From Rhodobacter sp. (GTDB lineage Bacteria > Pseudomonadota > Alphaproteobacteria > Rhodobacterales > Rhodobacteraceae), in the NCBI GenBank assembly GCA_003536295.1, contig DPZQ01000109.1, positions 1 to 12,707 of the forward strand: a DNA stretch of 12,707 nt. The letters are read 5' to 3'. Below are positions 1 to 5,948 of this stretch, piece by piece. Made by a program: the position numbers and the translations under genes. Within the stretch, counting starts at the first letter, position 1, and every line of letters begins with the position of its first letter. Below the pieces are notes generated by a model. It was not told the origin of the DNA. It was given only the letters and a program-made list of their open reading frames with translations, and did no database searches.

Positions 1-1
1 T

Positions 2-748
2 ATCGAGGGCGAACAGTTCTTCCAATATCTTAAAGATAGTTTCGACGTGCTTTACGCCGAAGGCCAAGCGGGGGCTGCTAAGATGTTTTCAATAGGGCTC
101 CATTGCCGCCTGATCGGGCGCCCCGGTAAAATCGCAGGCTTGATGCGTTTTCTAGACTATGCCCAGTCTCACAGCGATGTTTGGTTTGCCAAACGGATCG
201 AGATTGCACGCCACTGGGCCGCCACCCATCCCCACCACCGCTATGAGCGTCCTCACCAAATGAGCCGCGAGCGTTTTGTGGCCCGTTTTGGTGGTATTTT
301 TGAGCATTCACCTTGGATTGCCGAGCAGGCGCATGACCTTGAACTTGGCCCAGCACATGACAGTGCTACAGGTCTTCAAAATGCTTTGGCGCGCGCCTTT
401 CGTACGGCCAGCCATGCCGAGCGCATGGGCGTCTTGACCGCTCATCCTGATTTGGCAGGCAAGCTGGCCAAAGCCAAACAATTGACTGAACATTCCACCG
501 CCGAACAAGCCAGCGCCGCCCTTGACGCCCTAACCGATACCGAGCGCGCGCGTTTTAGCGATCTGAACCAAACCTATGTGGCCAAACATGGGTTTCCTTT
601 TATCATTGCGGTGCGCGATCATACCAAAGCCTCGATCCTTCAGGCCTTTGAAACGCGTATCCATAACGCATCGGACATTGAATTTGCCACGGCCTGCGGG
701 CAGGTGGAACGTATCGCGCTCTTGCGCCTTAAGGAATTATTACCGTGA
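2..748 (+). CDS. puuE: PuuE-type allantoinase / OHCU decarboxylase (UraD) fusion, 3' part
   Basis: The reading frame is open from the window edge, so the 5' end lies outside. The GTG at 47 is only an internal codon. The visible N-terminal part (to about nt 225) matches the end of cofactor-independent, polysaccharide-deacetylase-like allantoinases: FFQYLKDSFDVLY, then GLHCRLIGRPGKIAGL, then KRIEIARHW. After a short His/Pro-rich linker (HPHHRYERPH), a complete OHCU decarboxylase domain begins near the ATG at 260. It carries FEHSPWI, HPDLAGK (predicted catalytic His at nt 443-445), EQASAALDAL and KHGFPFIIAV. UraD converts 2-oxo-4-hydroxy-4-carboxy-5-ureidoimidazoline to S-allantoin (EC 4.1.1.97). 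Allantoinase then opens allantoin to allantoate (EC 3.5.2.5). One polypeptide therefore joins two consecutive cytoplasmic steps. The TGA overlaps the next gene's GTG by 4 bp. The family calls are firm. The total length and the allantoinase active site cannot be judged here. Confidence 0.93.
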   Translation: MEGEQFFQYLKDSFDVLYAEGQAGAAKMFSIGLHCRLIGRPGKIAGLMRFLDYAQSHSDVWFAKRIEIARHWAATHPHHRYERPHQMSRERFVARFGGIFEHSPWIAEQAHDLELGPAHDSATGLQNALARAFRTASHAERMGVLTAHPDLAGKLAKAKQLTEHSTAEQASAALDALTDTERARFSDLNQTYVAKHGFPFIIAVRDHTKASILQAFETRIHNASDIEFATACGQVERIALLRLKELLP

Positions 749-1602
749 GCGACCAAACCTATTTTGCACCCCTTGGTGGGCTGCCCCCGCAAACCCATCT
801 TATGACGGGCCGCGCCGTCTTTACGGACGCCTATGCCTTTATCCCACGTGGCGTTTTTTCGGACATTGTCACAAGCCTATTACCACATTGGGCACATACA
901 AAGCTTTGGGTCATTGCGCGCCCCATGACAGGCTTTAGTGAAACTTTTAGCCAATATGTTATGGAAGTGGCCCCAAGCGGCGGTTCAAGCCGTCCAGAGA
1001 TGCAAGCGGGCGTACAATCGGTATTGTTTGTCACCCAAGGCGAAATGCGTCTGACGCTTGGGGGTCAAACGCATATTTTGCAAGCGGGCGGCTATGCCTA
1101 TATTCCCGCAGGTTCGGATTGGGCGGTGCATAATCGTGCGGCCGGGCCTTTGCGCTTTCACTGGATCCGCAAACTATACGAGCCCGTCGAAGGCATAGCA
1201 CCCCCGCAGGCTTTGATCACCTCGGATCAGGCGGTTACACCGATCCCGATGCCCGACACGAATGGCGCATGGGCCACCAGCCGCTTTATTGATCCGACCG
1301 ACCTTGCCCATGATATGCATGTTAATGTCGTGACCTTTCAGCCCGGCGGCACCATTCCCTTTGAGGAAACCCATGTCATGGAACATGGGCTTTATGTGCT
1401 TGAGGGCAAAGCCGTATATAAGCTTAACAAAGATTGGGTCGAGGTCGAGGCAGGCGATTTCATGTGGCTGCGCGCCTATTGCCCACAGGCGTGCTATGCG
1501 GCAGGCCCCGGCCCTTTTCGGTATTTACTTTACAAAGATGTTAATCGTCATGCAAAATTGGGTTCATTAGGTGGCTTTGGGCAGGCCAGTGTGGGGAAGT
1601 GA
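745..1602 (+). CDS. allE: (S)-ureidoglycine aminohydrolase (bicupin)
   Basis: A 285-residue two-cupin protein that releases ammonia from S-ureidoglycine to give S-ureidoglycolate (EC 3.5.3.26), in the cytoplasm. Databases sometimes name the family bifunctional allantoicase/ureidoglycine aminohydrolase. The C-terminal cupin keeps the E-x-H-x3-H metal pattern as E208, H210 and H214, plus Q248 in YCPQACYAAG. These match the four Mn ligands known from the plant enzyme. The N-terminal cupin (about residues 60-140) lacks that set and is presumably structural. The GTG start at 745 overlaps the upstream stop in GTGA. AAGGA at 731-735, nine bases upstream, supports it and suggests translational coupling. 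The stop directly abuts the allA ATG. Family assignment is strong; activity is inferred from conserved ligands. Confidence 0.93.
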   Translation: MSDQTYFAPLGGLPPQTHLMTGRAVFTDAYAFIPRGVFSDIVTSLLPHWAHTKLWVIARPMTGFSETFSQYVMEVAPSGGSSRPEMQAGVQSVLFVTQGEMRLTLGGQTHILQAGGYAYIPAGSDWAVHNRAAGPLRFHWIRKLYEPVEGIAPPQALITSDQAVTPIPMPDTNGAWATSRFIDPTDLAHDMHVNVVTFQPGGTIPFEETHVMEHGLYVLEGKAVYKLNKDWVEVEAGDFMWLRAYCPQACYAAGPGPFRYLLYKDVNRHAKLGSLGGFGQASVGK

Positions 1603-2091
1603 ATGATTGAAGTGTACACGCAATCGCTTTCGCAAGAGCTATTCGCCCCGTTTGGTGATGTGATCGAGGTATCAGGCACCCCTGACAAAATGATCAATAA
1701 GGCGATGTGCGGACGCTTTCATGACCGCGCGCATCTGCAAACCGACCCTGAGGGCCGGCTTGGCCTTTCGCTTTTTCAGTCACAATCCTTTGCCCTGCCC
1801 CTTATGCTTGAGATGGTCGAGCGTCACCCTCTAGGATCACAAGCTTTTATTCCGATGCATCAAAATCCCTTCTTGGTGATCGTAGCCCCCGATCAGGCGG
1901 GCCAACCAGGCACGCCTTTGGCCTTTGTAACAAACGGGGCGCAGGCGGTGAATATTGGTAGGGACATCTGGCATGGTGTGTTAACCCCCTTGGCAGATCC
2001 GGGCCTATTTACGGTAATTGACCGCATTGGATCTGGAAATAACCTAGAAGAATTTTGGTATAAAACCCCCTTTAGGATCATACCAAACTAG
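1603..2091 (+). CDS. allA: ureidoglycolate lyase
   Basis: A 162-residue AllA-family protein that splits S-ureidoglycolate into glyoxylate and urea (EC 4.3.2.3), the step after the preceding gene's product. Characteristic stretches are FAPFGDVIE near the N-terminus, RHPLGSQAFIPM in the middle, AFVTNGAQAVNIGRDIWHG and FTVIDRIGSGNNLEE. Length is that of E. coli AllA (about 160). The ATG follows the upstream TGA without a gap. The purine-rich run GGGGAAG, inside the end of the upstream gene, acts as ribosome binding site. Order and spacing place it in one operon with the ureidoglycine aminohydrolase. Nothing is odd about the gene itself. Confidence 0.94.
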   Translation: MIEVYTQSLSQELFAPFGDVIEVSGTPDKMINKAMCGRFHDRAHLQTDPEGRLGLSLFQSQSFALPLMLEMVERHPLGSQAFIPMHQNPFLVIVAPDQAGQPGTPLAFVTNGAQAVNIGRDIWHGVLTPLADPGLFTVIDRIGSGNNLEEFWYKTPFRIIPN

Positions 2092-2130
2092 CCCGAATGG
2101 GTAATTAAGACCGGAACAGGTCATCACAAC

Positions 2131-2137
2131 GGAAGGA
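2131..2137 (+). promoter_or_regulatory. ribosome binding site of the NCS2 permease, deciding its start
   Basis: GGAAGGA lies immediately before the ATG at 2138, too close to serve it, but six bases before the second in-frame ATG at 2144. The second ATG is therefore preferred. The 46-bp gap from allA shows neither a terminator nor a convincing promoter. It holds only a weak GACC/GGTC repeat (2109-2112 and 2119-2122). Confidence 0.7.
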
Positions 2138-2143
2138 ATGAAA

Positions 2144-3502
2144 ATGGTTGATACATCTTTCGGCACGGCCGAACAGCTTAAAGATCCAGATTATATGCCG
2201 CCCCTATCAAAGGCTGTGCCTTTGGGGATTCAGCATGTTTTGGCTATGTTTGTGTCCAACGTCACACCCGCGATTATCGTTGCTGGCGCGGCGGGCATCG
2301 GATTTGGCTCGGATCAGGGGGCCTTGGGCTTTCCTGACATGACCTATATGATCCAGATGTCGATCTTGTTTGCGGGCATTGCAACTTTGCTACAAACTAT
2401 CGGAATGGGCCCTGTCGGCGCGCGCTTGCCGATTGTGCAAGGCACTTCATTTGCCTTTGTGCCCGTGATGATCCCTGCTGTTGCAGGTTTGGGCACGGCG
2501 GGTCTTGCAGGCCTGATGACGGGCGTGTTTTTAGGTGGGATTTTCCACTTTTGCCTTGGCTTTTTCGTCGGGCGTATTCGCTACGCTTTGCCACCATTGG
2601 TCACGGGCTTGATCGTTCTTATGATCGGGTTAGCTTTGGTTAAAGTGGGTATCCAATATGCCGCAGGCGGCGTGCCTTTGATGGGCAAGCCCGCATTTGG
2701 CTCATTAGCCATGTGGACACCTGCTTTGGTCGTGGTTGTTGTGACCTTGGCCGTCAAGTTCTTTATGCGCGGCTTTATGGCTGTGGCGGCCGTTTTGGTA
2801 GGCATTATAGCAGGCTATTTGGTTGCCTATTTGATGGGCCAAGTTAACTTTGGCGGCGTAGGCCGTGCAGCGGTCTTTTCGGTGCCACTGCCCTTTAAAT
2901 GGGGTTTTGAGTTCAACGGCGCAATCGTTTTGGGCATGTGTTTCATGGCTATTGTTTCAGCGATTGAAACCGTAGGCGACACATCCGGCATCACACGGGG
3001 TGGTGCAGGGCGCGAAGCGACCGACAAAGAAATCTCTGGCGCGACCTTTGCCGATGGTTTGGGCACGTCGGTTGCGGGTATTTTTGGTGGCTTGCCAAAC
3101 ACATCCTTTAGCCAAAACGTAGGCCTCGTTGCGATGACCGGCGTTATGAGCCGTCATGTCGTTACCATCGGAGCGATCTTCTTGATCGTTTGCGGCTTTA
3201 TTCCCAAAGTAGGCGCTTTGATCAACACAGTGCCAATCAACGTTTTGGGTGGCGGTGTGATCGTGATGTTCGGCATGGTTTGTGCTTCGGGTGTCAGCAT
3301 GTTGTCTGCCGTCAACTGGAACCGCCGCAACATGGTAATCTTCGCCACGGCGCTATCGGTCAGCTTTGGCCTGCAGCTTGAGCCGTCAGCCCTGCAACAT
3401 GTTGGTAAAACAATGCAGATCTTGTTGACCTCGGGCCTATTGCCTGCGGCCTTTATCTCGATCGTGCTGAATTTGGTTTTGCCAGAAAATTTGGGAGACT
3501 AA
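2144..3502 (+). CDS. NCS2/NAT family purine permease (xanthine/urate type)
   Basis: A 452-residue inner-membrane protein of the nucleobase-ascorbate transporter family, hydrophobic throughout and probably with 14 membrane segments; it should import a purine by proton symport. The family signature is Q-N-x-G-x4-T-G at residues 324-333, with the final Gly typical of bacterial xanthine/urate members rather than UraA-type uracil carriers. Other family landmarks are Gln-His at 30-31, Glu-275 with Asp-279 in SAIETVGD, and Asp-304 in FADGLGT. With the ATG at 2144, the His, Asp and signature numbers coincide with those recalled for E. coli XanQ, which supports this start over the ATG at 2138. Its position after ureide-degrading genes suggests xanthine or urate as substrate. 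The sequence does not decide between them, so no symbol is given. Confidence 0.92.
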   Translation: MVDTSFGTAEQLKDPDYMPPLSKAVPLGIQHVLAMFVSNVTPAIIVAGAAGIGFGSDQGALGFPDMTYMIQMSILFAGIATLLQTIGMGPVGARLPIVQGTSFAFVPVMIPAVAGLGTAGLAGLMTGVFLGGIFHFCLGFFVGRIRYALPPLVTGLIVLMIGLALVKVGIQYAAGGVPLMGKPAFGSLAMWTPALVVVVVTLAVKFFMRGFMAVAAVLVGIIAGYLVAYLMGQVNFGGVGRAAVFSVPLPFKWGFEFNGAIVLGMCFMAIVSAIETVGDTSGITRGGAGREATDKEISGATFADGLGTSVAGIFGGLPNTSFSQNVGLVAMTGVMSRHVVTIGAIFLIVCGFIPKVGALINTVPINVLGGGVIVMFGMVCASGVSMLSAVNWNRRNMVIFATALSVSFGLQLEPSALQHVGKTMQILLTSGLLPAAFISIVLNLVLPENLGD

Positions 3503-3512
3503 TCAAACCTTG

Positions 3513-3538
3513 GCAAAGGCCCCTTCGGGGGCCTTTGC
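3513..3538. terminator. shared hairpin terminator between purine operon and gap
   Basis: A perfect 11-bp stem GCAAAGGCCCC / GGGGCCTTTGC closes a UUCG tetraloop on a C-G pair, an exceptionally stable RNA hairpin. It lies between convergent genes, and the gap stop codon begins at the next base (3539). On the minus strand it is followed by a partly U-rich stretch (AAGGTTTGATT). On the plus strand there is no U-run, so termination of the purine operon may be weaker or need Rho. Confidence 0.75.
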
Positions 3539-4546
3539 TCAGTCGCGCAACAAGCGTGCTACATCTAACATACGGTTGGAAAATCCCCACTCATTATCAT
3601 ACCAACCAAAGGCCCGCAGCATTCCTCCTGCGGTTTTACGCGTTTCGGGTAGAGCCATCACAATACTTTCAGGCCGTGCCCGCAAGTCAGATGAGACAAG
3701 TGCGCGGTCTGTGGAACCGATGACCGTCTTTTGCTCCACAAAAAGCGCGTTTACAGCCGCAACGTCACAGTCTTTTTCTAGCATCACCGTCAGATCCACA
3801 GCAGAGACGCTGGCCACAGGCACCCGAACGGCGGCTCCCTCAATCTTGCCGGCCAAATGTGGCAAAACCACATCTAGCAAACGCTGTGCACTGGTGGTCG
3901 TGGGCACCATCGACAAGGCCGCCGCACGCGAACGCGCATAATCTACCGAGGGGGCATCTGTGGTGGGTTGACTGCCAGTATAACAATGAATCGTGGTCAT
4001 CCACCCCGTTTTGATACCAAACTCCTGATCCAAAAGCCGTACCAAAGGGGCCAGAGCATTGGTCGTGCAAGAGGCGTTCGACAGAATTTTTGCCCCCGTC
4101 CTAAGGGCCGCGTCAAGACCCGCCTCATTAGCGCCAAGCACAACCGTATACTGCGCCGCAGCCGATGGCCCCGAAACTAAGACCCGCCGAGCCCCCCCTT
4201 CAATGCCCCGCATCGCCACCGCACGCGCATCAGCGCGCCCCGTGCATTCCATCACCAGATCAACGCCCGATAAATCTAAGGCGCTGAGGTCGGGTGCTTG
4301 GGTCAGTGGGATGGCCGTGCCATTCACGACCAGGGCCCCCTCATGCAGGGCGACGCTGCCGCCCCATGGGCCAAACACGCTGTCGAACTCAAACAAGTAG
4401 GCGCACATTTCGGCAGCGGCGATATCATTGATTCCAACGATTTGAACATCAGCCCAATGGCGGGGCACGCGACCTACAATGTCAAGCGCCCAAGCCCGCA
4501 ACACCGAGCGCCCGATGCGACCAAAACCATTAATAAAAACGCGCAT
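3539..4546 (-). CDS. gap: glyceraldehyde-3-phosphate dehydrogenase family protein (divergent paralogue)
   Basis: A 335-residue class I GAPDH-fold protein, expected to oxidise an aldose phosphate with NAD(P) and phosphate in the cytoplasm. The Rossmann motif is INGFGRIGR at residues 5-13, with Asn-Asp at 40-41 after beta-2. The catalytic Cys is C160 in SNASCTTN, His187 follows in TTIHCYTGS, and WYDNEWGFSNR lies near the C-terminus. The upstream ATGs at 4675 and 4555 are rejected: AGGA on the minus strand (4555-4558) sits eight bases before the ATG at 4546. Odd features are about eight extra residues before Asn-Asp, S219 where the usual PT[ST]TGA phosphate-site motif has Gly, and a changed loop (SVDYARSRAA) replacing the common DLRRARAA pattern. 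It reads as a second or third paralogue, not the housekeeping enzyme. Erythrose-4-phosphate dehydrogenase is less likely, because the YTGSQ loop is GAPDH-like. Confidence 0.88.
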   Translation of the reverse strand: MRVFINGFGRIGRSVLRAWALDIVGRVPRHWADVQIVGINDIAAAEMCAYLFEFDSVFGPWGGSVALHEGALVVNGTAIPLTQAPDLSALDLSGVDLVMECTGRADARAVAMRGIEGGARRVLVSGPSAAAQYTVVLGANEAGLDAALRTGAKILSNASCTTNALAPLVRLLDQEFGIKTGWMTTIHCYTGSQPTTDAPSVDYARSRAAALSMVPTTTSAQRLLDVVLPHLAGKIEGAAVRVPVASVSAVDLTVMLEKDCDVAAVNALFVEQKTVIGSTDRALVSSDLRARPESIVMALPETRKTAGGMLRAFGWYDNEWGFSNRMLDVARLLRD

Positions 4547-4622
4547 ATTAAACATCCTATTTGATGCGCTTAGACTGACCACGCGCCATTTCCAATTGCC
4601 AGAGCTATTTTCTAAGACGCGC

Positions 4623-5477
4623 CTATTCTCCCGCCAAAGATAATTCGTCGCAGCCATATTGGCAAAGAGCGCCAATCACTTGGGTCATGGTCTGTTTGAA
4701 GGCCATAAAATTAACATTGGGAGTAATTTTAGCTTCGTCTAAATACAGGGCGCGATTGATTTCTATCTGGAGGGCGTGGCGCGCATGGGCGGGCTTACCA
4801 TAGGCGTGTGTTATATATGCACCGGCAAAAGGTACATTACGCGCCACCGTAAGGCCCGCTTGGACAAAACAGGTGCTGACAAAGTCGCTTAAGTCTGCGC
4901 CTGCGCTGCTACCAAAACGGTCACCCAAAATAATATCAATCTGTTGCCCCTTTGGTGTCATTTGCGAAGCCCCTTGCGGCATGGAATGCATGTCAAGCAA
5001 AAGCACTTGCCCAAATCGCATATGGGTCGCATCGATCAAGCCCCGCAGCGCATTATGATAAGGGTGCCATGCACGATCAATGCGCGCTTGCGCCTCGGAC
5101 AGGGAAAGTTTGCCACGTTGGATGGTGCGCGCACCTGCAACAACGCGAGGAATCACGCCTAAGCCAGATGCAATGCGCAAATTATGAAATGGCTTCGCTA
5201 CCCCTTCTATCAAGGTTGGGTCTAGCTCATCATCGCGGCGGTTCAGATCAAGATAGGCACGTGGATATGTGGCGCAAATCATTGTAGCGCCATGCGCGGA
5301 AGCTCCTTCGATCAACTGATCAACAAATGCATCTTCAGATGAGCGTATATCCGTAGCATCAAGAAGACTATTTTGTAAAAAGTCAGCAGGATAATGGCAG
5401 CCACTATGGGGTGAAGAAAACACAACAGGCGTGCTTTGCAATTCGGGCACGATGATCTTATAGGGTGGGATTATCAT
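4623..5477 (-). CDS. hutG: N-formylglutamate amidohydrolase family protein
   Basis: A 284-residue member of the N-formylglutamate amidohydrolase family, which hydrolyses N-formyl-L-glutamate to formate and glutamate, the last step of one histidine degradation route (EC 3.5.1.68). Family landmarks in order are SSPHSGCHYP (residues 21-30), SSEDAFVDQL, YPRAYLDLNRRDDELDP, LLLDMHSMP and IDIILGDRFG; the His, Asp and Glu residues in these are the likely metal and catalytic set. The ATG is preceded by AAGGAG (minus strand, 5483-5488) with five bases between. No other hut gene is in the window, so a role in histidine breakdown is not supported by context and another N-acyl amino acid is possible. It lies 76 bp upstream of gap in the same direction, and the two may be cotranscribed. 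That gap holds CTTAGA/TCTAAG inverted arms but no clear terminator. Confidence 0.85.
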   Translation of the reverse strand: MIIPPYKIIVPELQSTPVVFSSPHSGCHYPADFLQNSLLDATDIRSSEDAFVDQLIEGASAHGATMICATYPRAYLDLNRRDDELDPTLIEGVAKPFHNLRIASGLGVIPRVVAGARTIQRGKLSLSEAQARIDRAWHPYHNALRGLIDATHMRFGQVLLLDMHSMPQGASQMTPKGQQIDIILGDRFGSSAGADLSDFVSTCFVQAGLTVARNVPFAGAYITHAYGKPAHARHALQIEINRALYLDEAKITPNVNFMAFKQTMTQVIGALCQYGCDELSLAGE

Positions 5478-5494
5478 ATTTGCTCCTTACACCT

Positions 5495-5523
5495 TTTATA
5501 GTGTGAATTTTTAAAATCCAAAA
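5495..5523 (-). promoter_or_regulatory. possible hutG promoter
   Basis: On the minus strand a TATAAA box (5495-5500) lies 17 bases downstream of TTTTGG (5518-5523), in an AT-rich patch upstream of hutG. Transcription would start almost at the ribosome binding site, giving a very short leader. Short arms ACAC (5489-5492) and GTGT (5501-5504) flank the -10 box. This is a weak call. Confidence 0.3.
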
Positions 5524-5527
5524 CCAC

Positions 5528-5556
5528 TTGAACAGATCGTTGCTTCTATTTATAGA
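5528..5556 (+). promoter_or_regulatory. sigma70-like promoter of tRNA-Val/rpmJ
   Basis: TTGAAC (5528-5533) and TATAGA (5551-5556) are separated by exactly 17 bases, close to the vegetative consensus. Start of transcription would fall near 5563, giving a leader of about 50 bases before the tRNA for RNase P to remove. No equally good promoter lies between the tRNA and rpmJ, so both genes are probably driven from here. Confidence 0.65.
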
Positions 5557-5612
5557 GCGCACATCGACATGCCGCATCCATTTTCCATTTTTGGTAATGG
5601 GGGGGTGAGTCA

Positions 5613-5687
5613 GGGCGGTTAGCTCAGCGGTAGAGCACTACGTTGACATCGTAGTGGCCACTGGTTCGATCCCAGTACCGCCCACCA
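5613..5687 (+). tRNA. tRNA-Val (GAC)
   Basis: A complete cloverleaf can be folded by eye. The acceptor GGGCGGT pairs with ACCGCCC, the D stem is GCTC/GAGC and the anticodon stem is CTACG/CGTAG. The anticodon loop TTGACAT (5643-5649) carries GAC at 5645-5647. The T arm is ACTGG-TTCGATC-CCAGT, the discriminator base is A, and CCA (5685-5687) is encoded. It reads GUC and GUU valine codons. No integrase or attachment-site duplication follows it. Confidence 0.97.
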
Positions 5688-5693
5688 TTTCGC

Positions 5694-5713
5694 GGTGTTT
5701 CGCAAGAAACACC
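5694..5713 (+). other. GNRA hairpin downstream of tRNA-Val
   Basis: GGTGTTTC-GCAA-GAAACACC forms a perfect 8-bp stem with a GNRA tetraloop, six bases after the tRNA CCA. No U-run follows, so it is a poor intrinsic terminator. It more likely stabilises the 3' trailer or marks a processing boundary between the tRNA and rpmJ. A second small hairpin, GGCGC-AAA-GCGCC (5725-5737), lies just before the rpmJ ribosome binding site (5744-5750). Confidence 0.55.
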
Positions 5714-5754
5714 AATAGATTAATGGCGCAAAGCGCCGAGAATAGGAGAGACCG

Positions 5755-5880
5755 ATGAAAGTTGCGAACTCGCTCCGCTCGTTGAAGTCGCGTCACCGCG
5801 ACTGTCAAGTTGTGCGCCGCAAGGGCCGTGTTTATGTGATCAACAAAACACAAAAACGTTTCAAAGCCCGTCAGGGTTGA
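5755..5880 (+). CDS. rpmJ: 50S ribosomal protein L36 (cysteine-poor form)
   Basis: A 41-residue basic protein starting MKVANSLRSLKSRHRDCQ and ending TQKRFKARQG, the form of L36 usual in alphaproteobacteria. It binds 23S rRNA in the large ribosomal subunit. The zinc-binding C-C-C-H set of classical L36 is absent: only one cysteine, C17, remains, so this is the zinc-independent type. Position 4 is Ala where I recall Arg in relatives. AGGAGAG at 5744-5750 with a four-base spacer fixes the start. It stands apart from ribosomal protein operons and follows tRNA-Val by 67 bases, apparently in the same transcript, with a strong terminator just after it. Confidence 0.96.
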   Translation: MKVANSLRSLKSRHRDCQVVRRKGRVYVINKTQKRFKARQG

Positions 5881-5900
5881 TCATATAAACGATAGAATCG

Positions 5901-5933
5901 GGCCGCCCTAGGGAAACCTATGGCGGCCTTTTT
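5901..5933 (+). terminator. rho-independent terminator after rpmJ
   Basis: Arms 5901-5912 and 5917-5928 form a 12-position stem (GGCCGCC/GGCGGCC, one C-U mismatch, then TAGG/CCTA) closed by a GAAA tetraloop and followed by TTTTT (5929-5933). This is a textbook intrinsic terminator 20 bases after the rpmJ stop. Confidence 0.92.
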
Positions 5934-5948
5934 CATACGGAGGGTAAA

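Noticed and set aside
3510..3941. 143-codon plus-strand frame over gap
   Set aside because: Begins in the terminator hairpin and lies antisense to the clearly coding gap gene; composition and sequence are those of a shadow frame.
4565..4619. CTTAGA/TCTAAG inverted arms between hutG and gap as operator or terminator
   Set aside because: Six-base arms separated by about 40 bases with no T-run; expected by chance at this length.
4547..4675. N-terminal extension of the gap protein to the ATG at 4675
   Set aside because: The extension would overlap the end of hutG and matches nothing in GAPDH. AGGA eight bases before the ATG at 4546 gives the normal start of the Rossmann fold.
5487..5506. ACAC/GTGT arms around the possible hutG -10 box as a repressor operator
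   Set aside because: Only four contiguous matched pairs, too short to support an operator.
5613..5687. tRNA-Val as an integration site for a genomic island
   Set aside because: No integrase, no repeat of the tRNA 3' end, and housekeeping genes follow directly.
5638..5853. Minus-strand 71-codon frame containing GGTGIEPVATT
   Set aside because: It is the antisense translation of the tRNA-Val gene and rpmJ leader, a well-known artefact in protein databases, and has no ribosome binding site.
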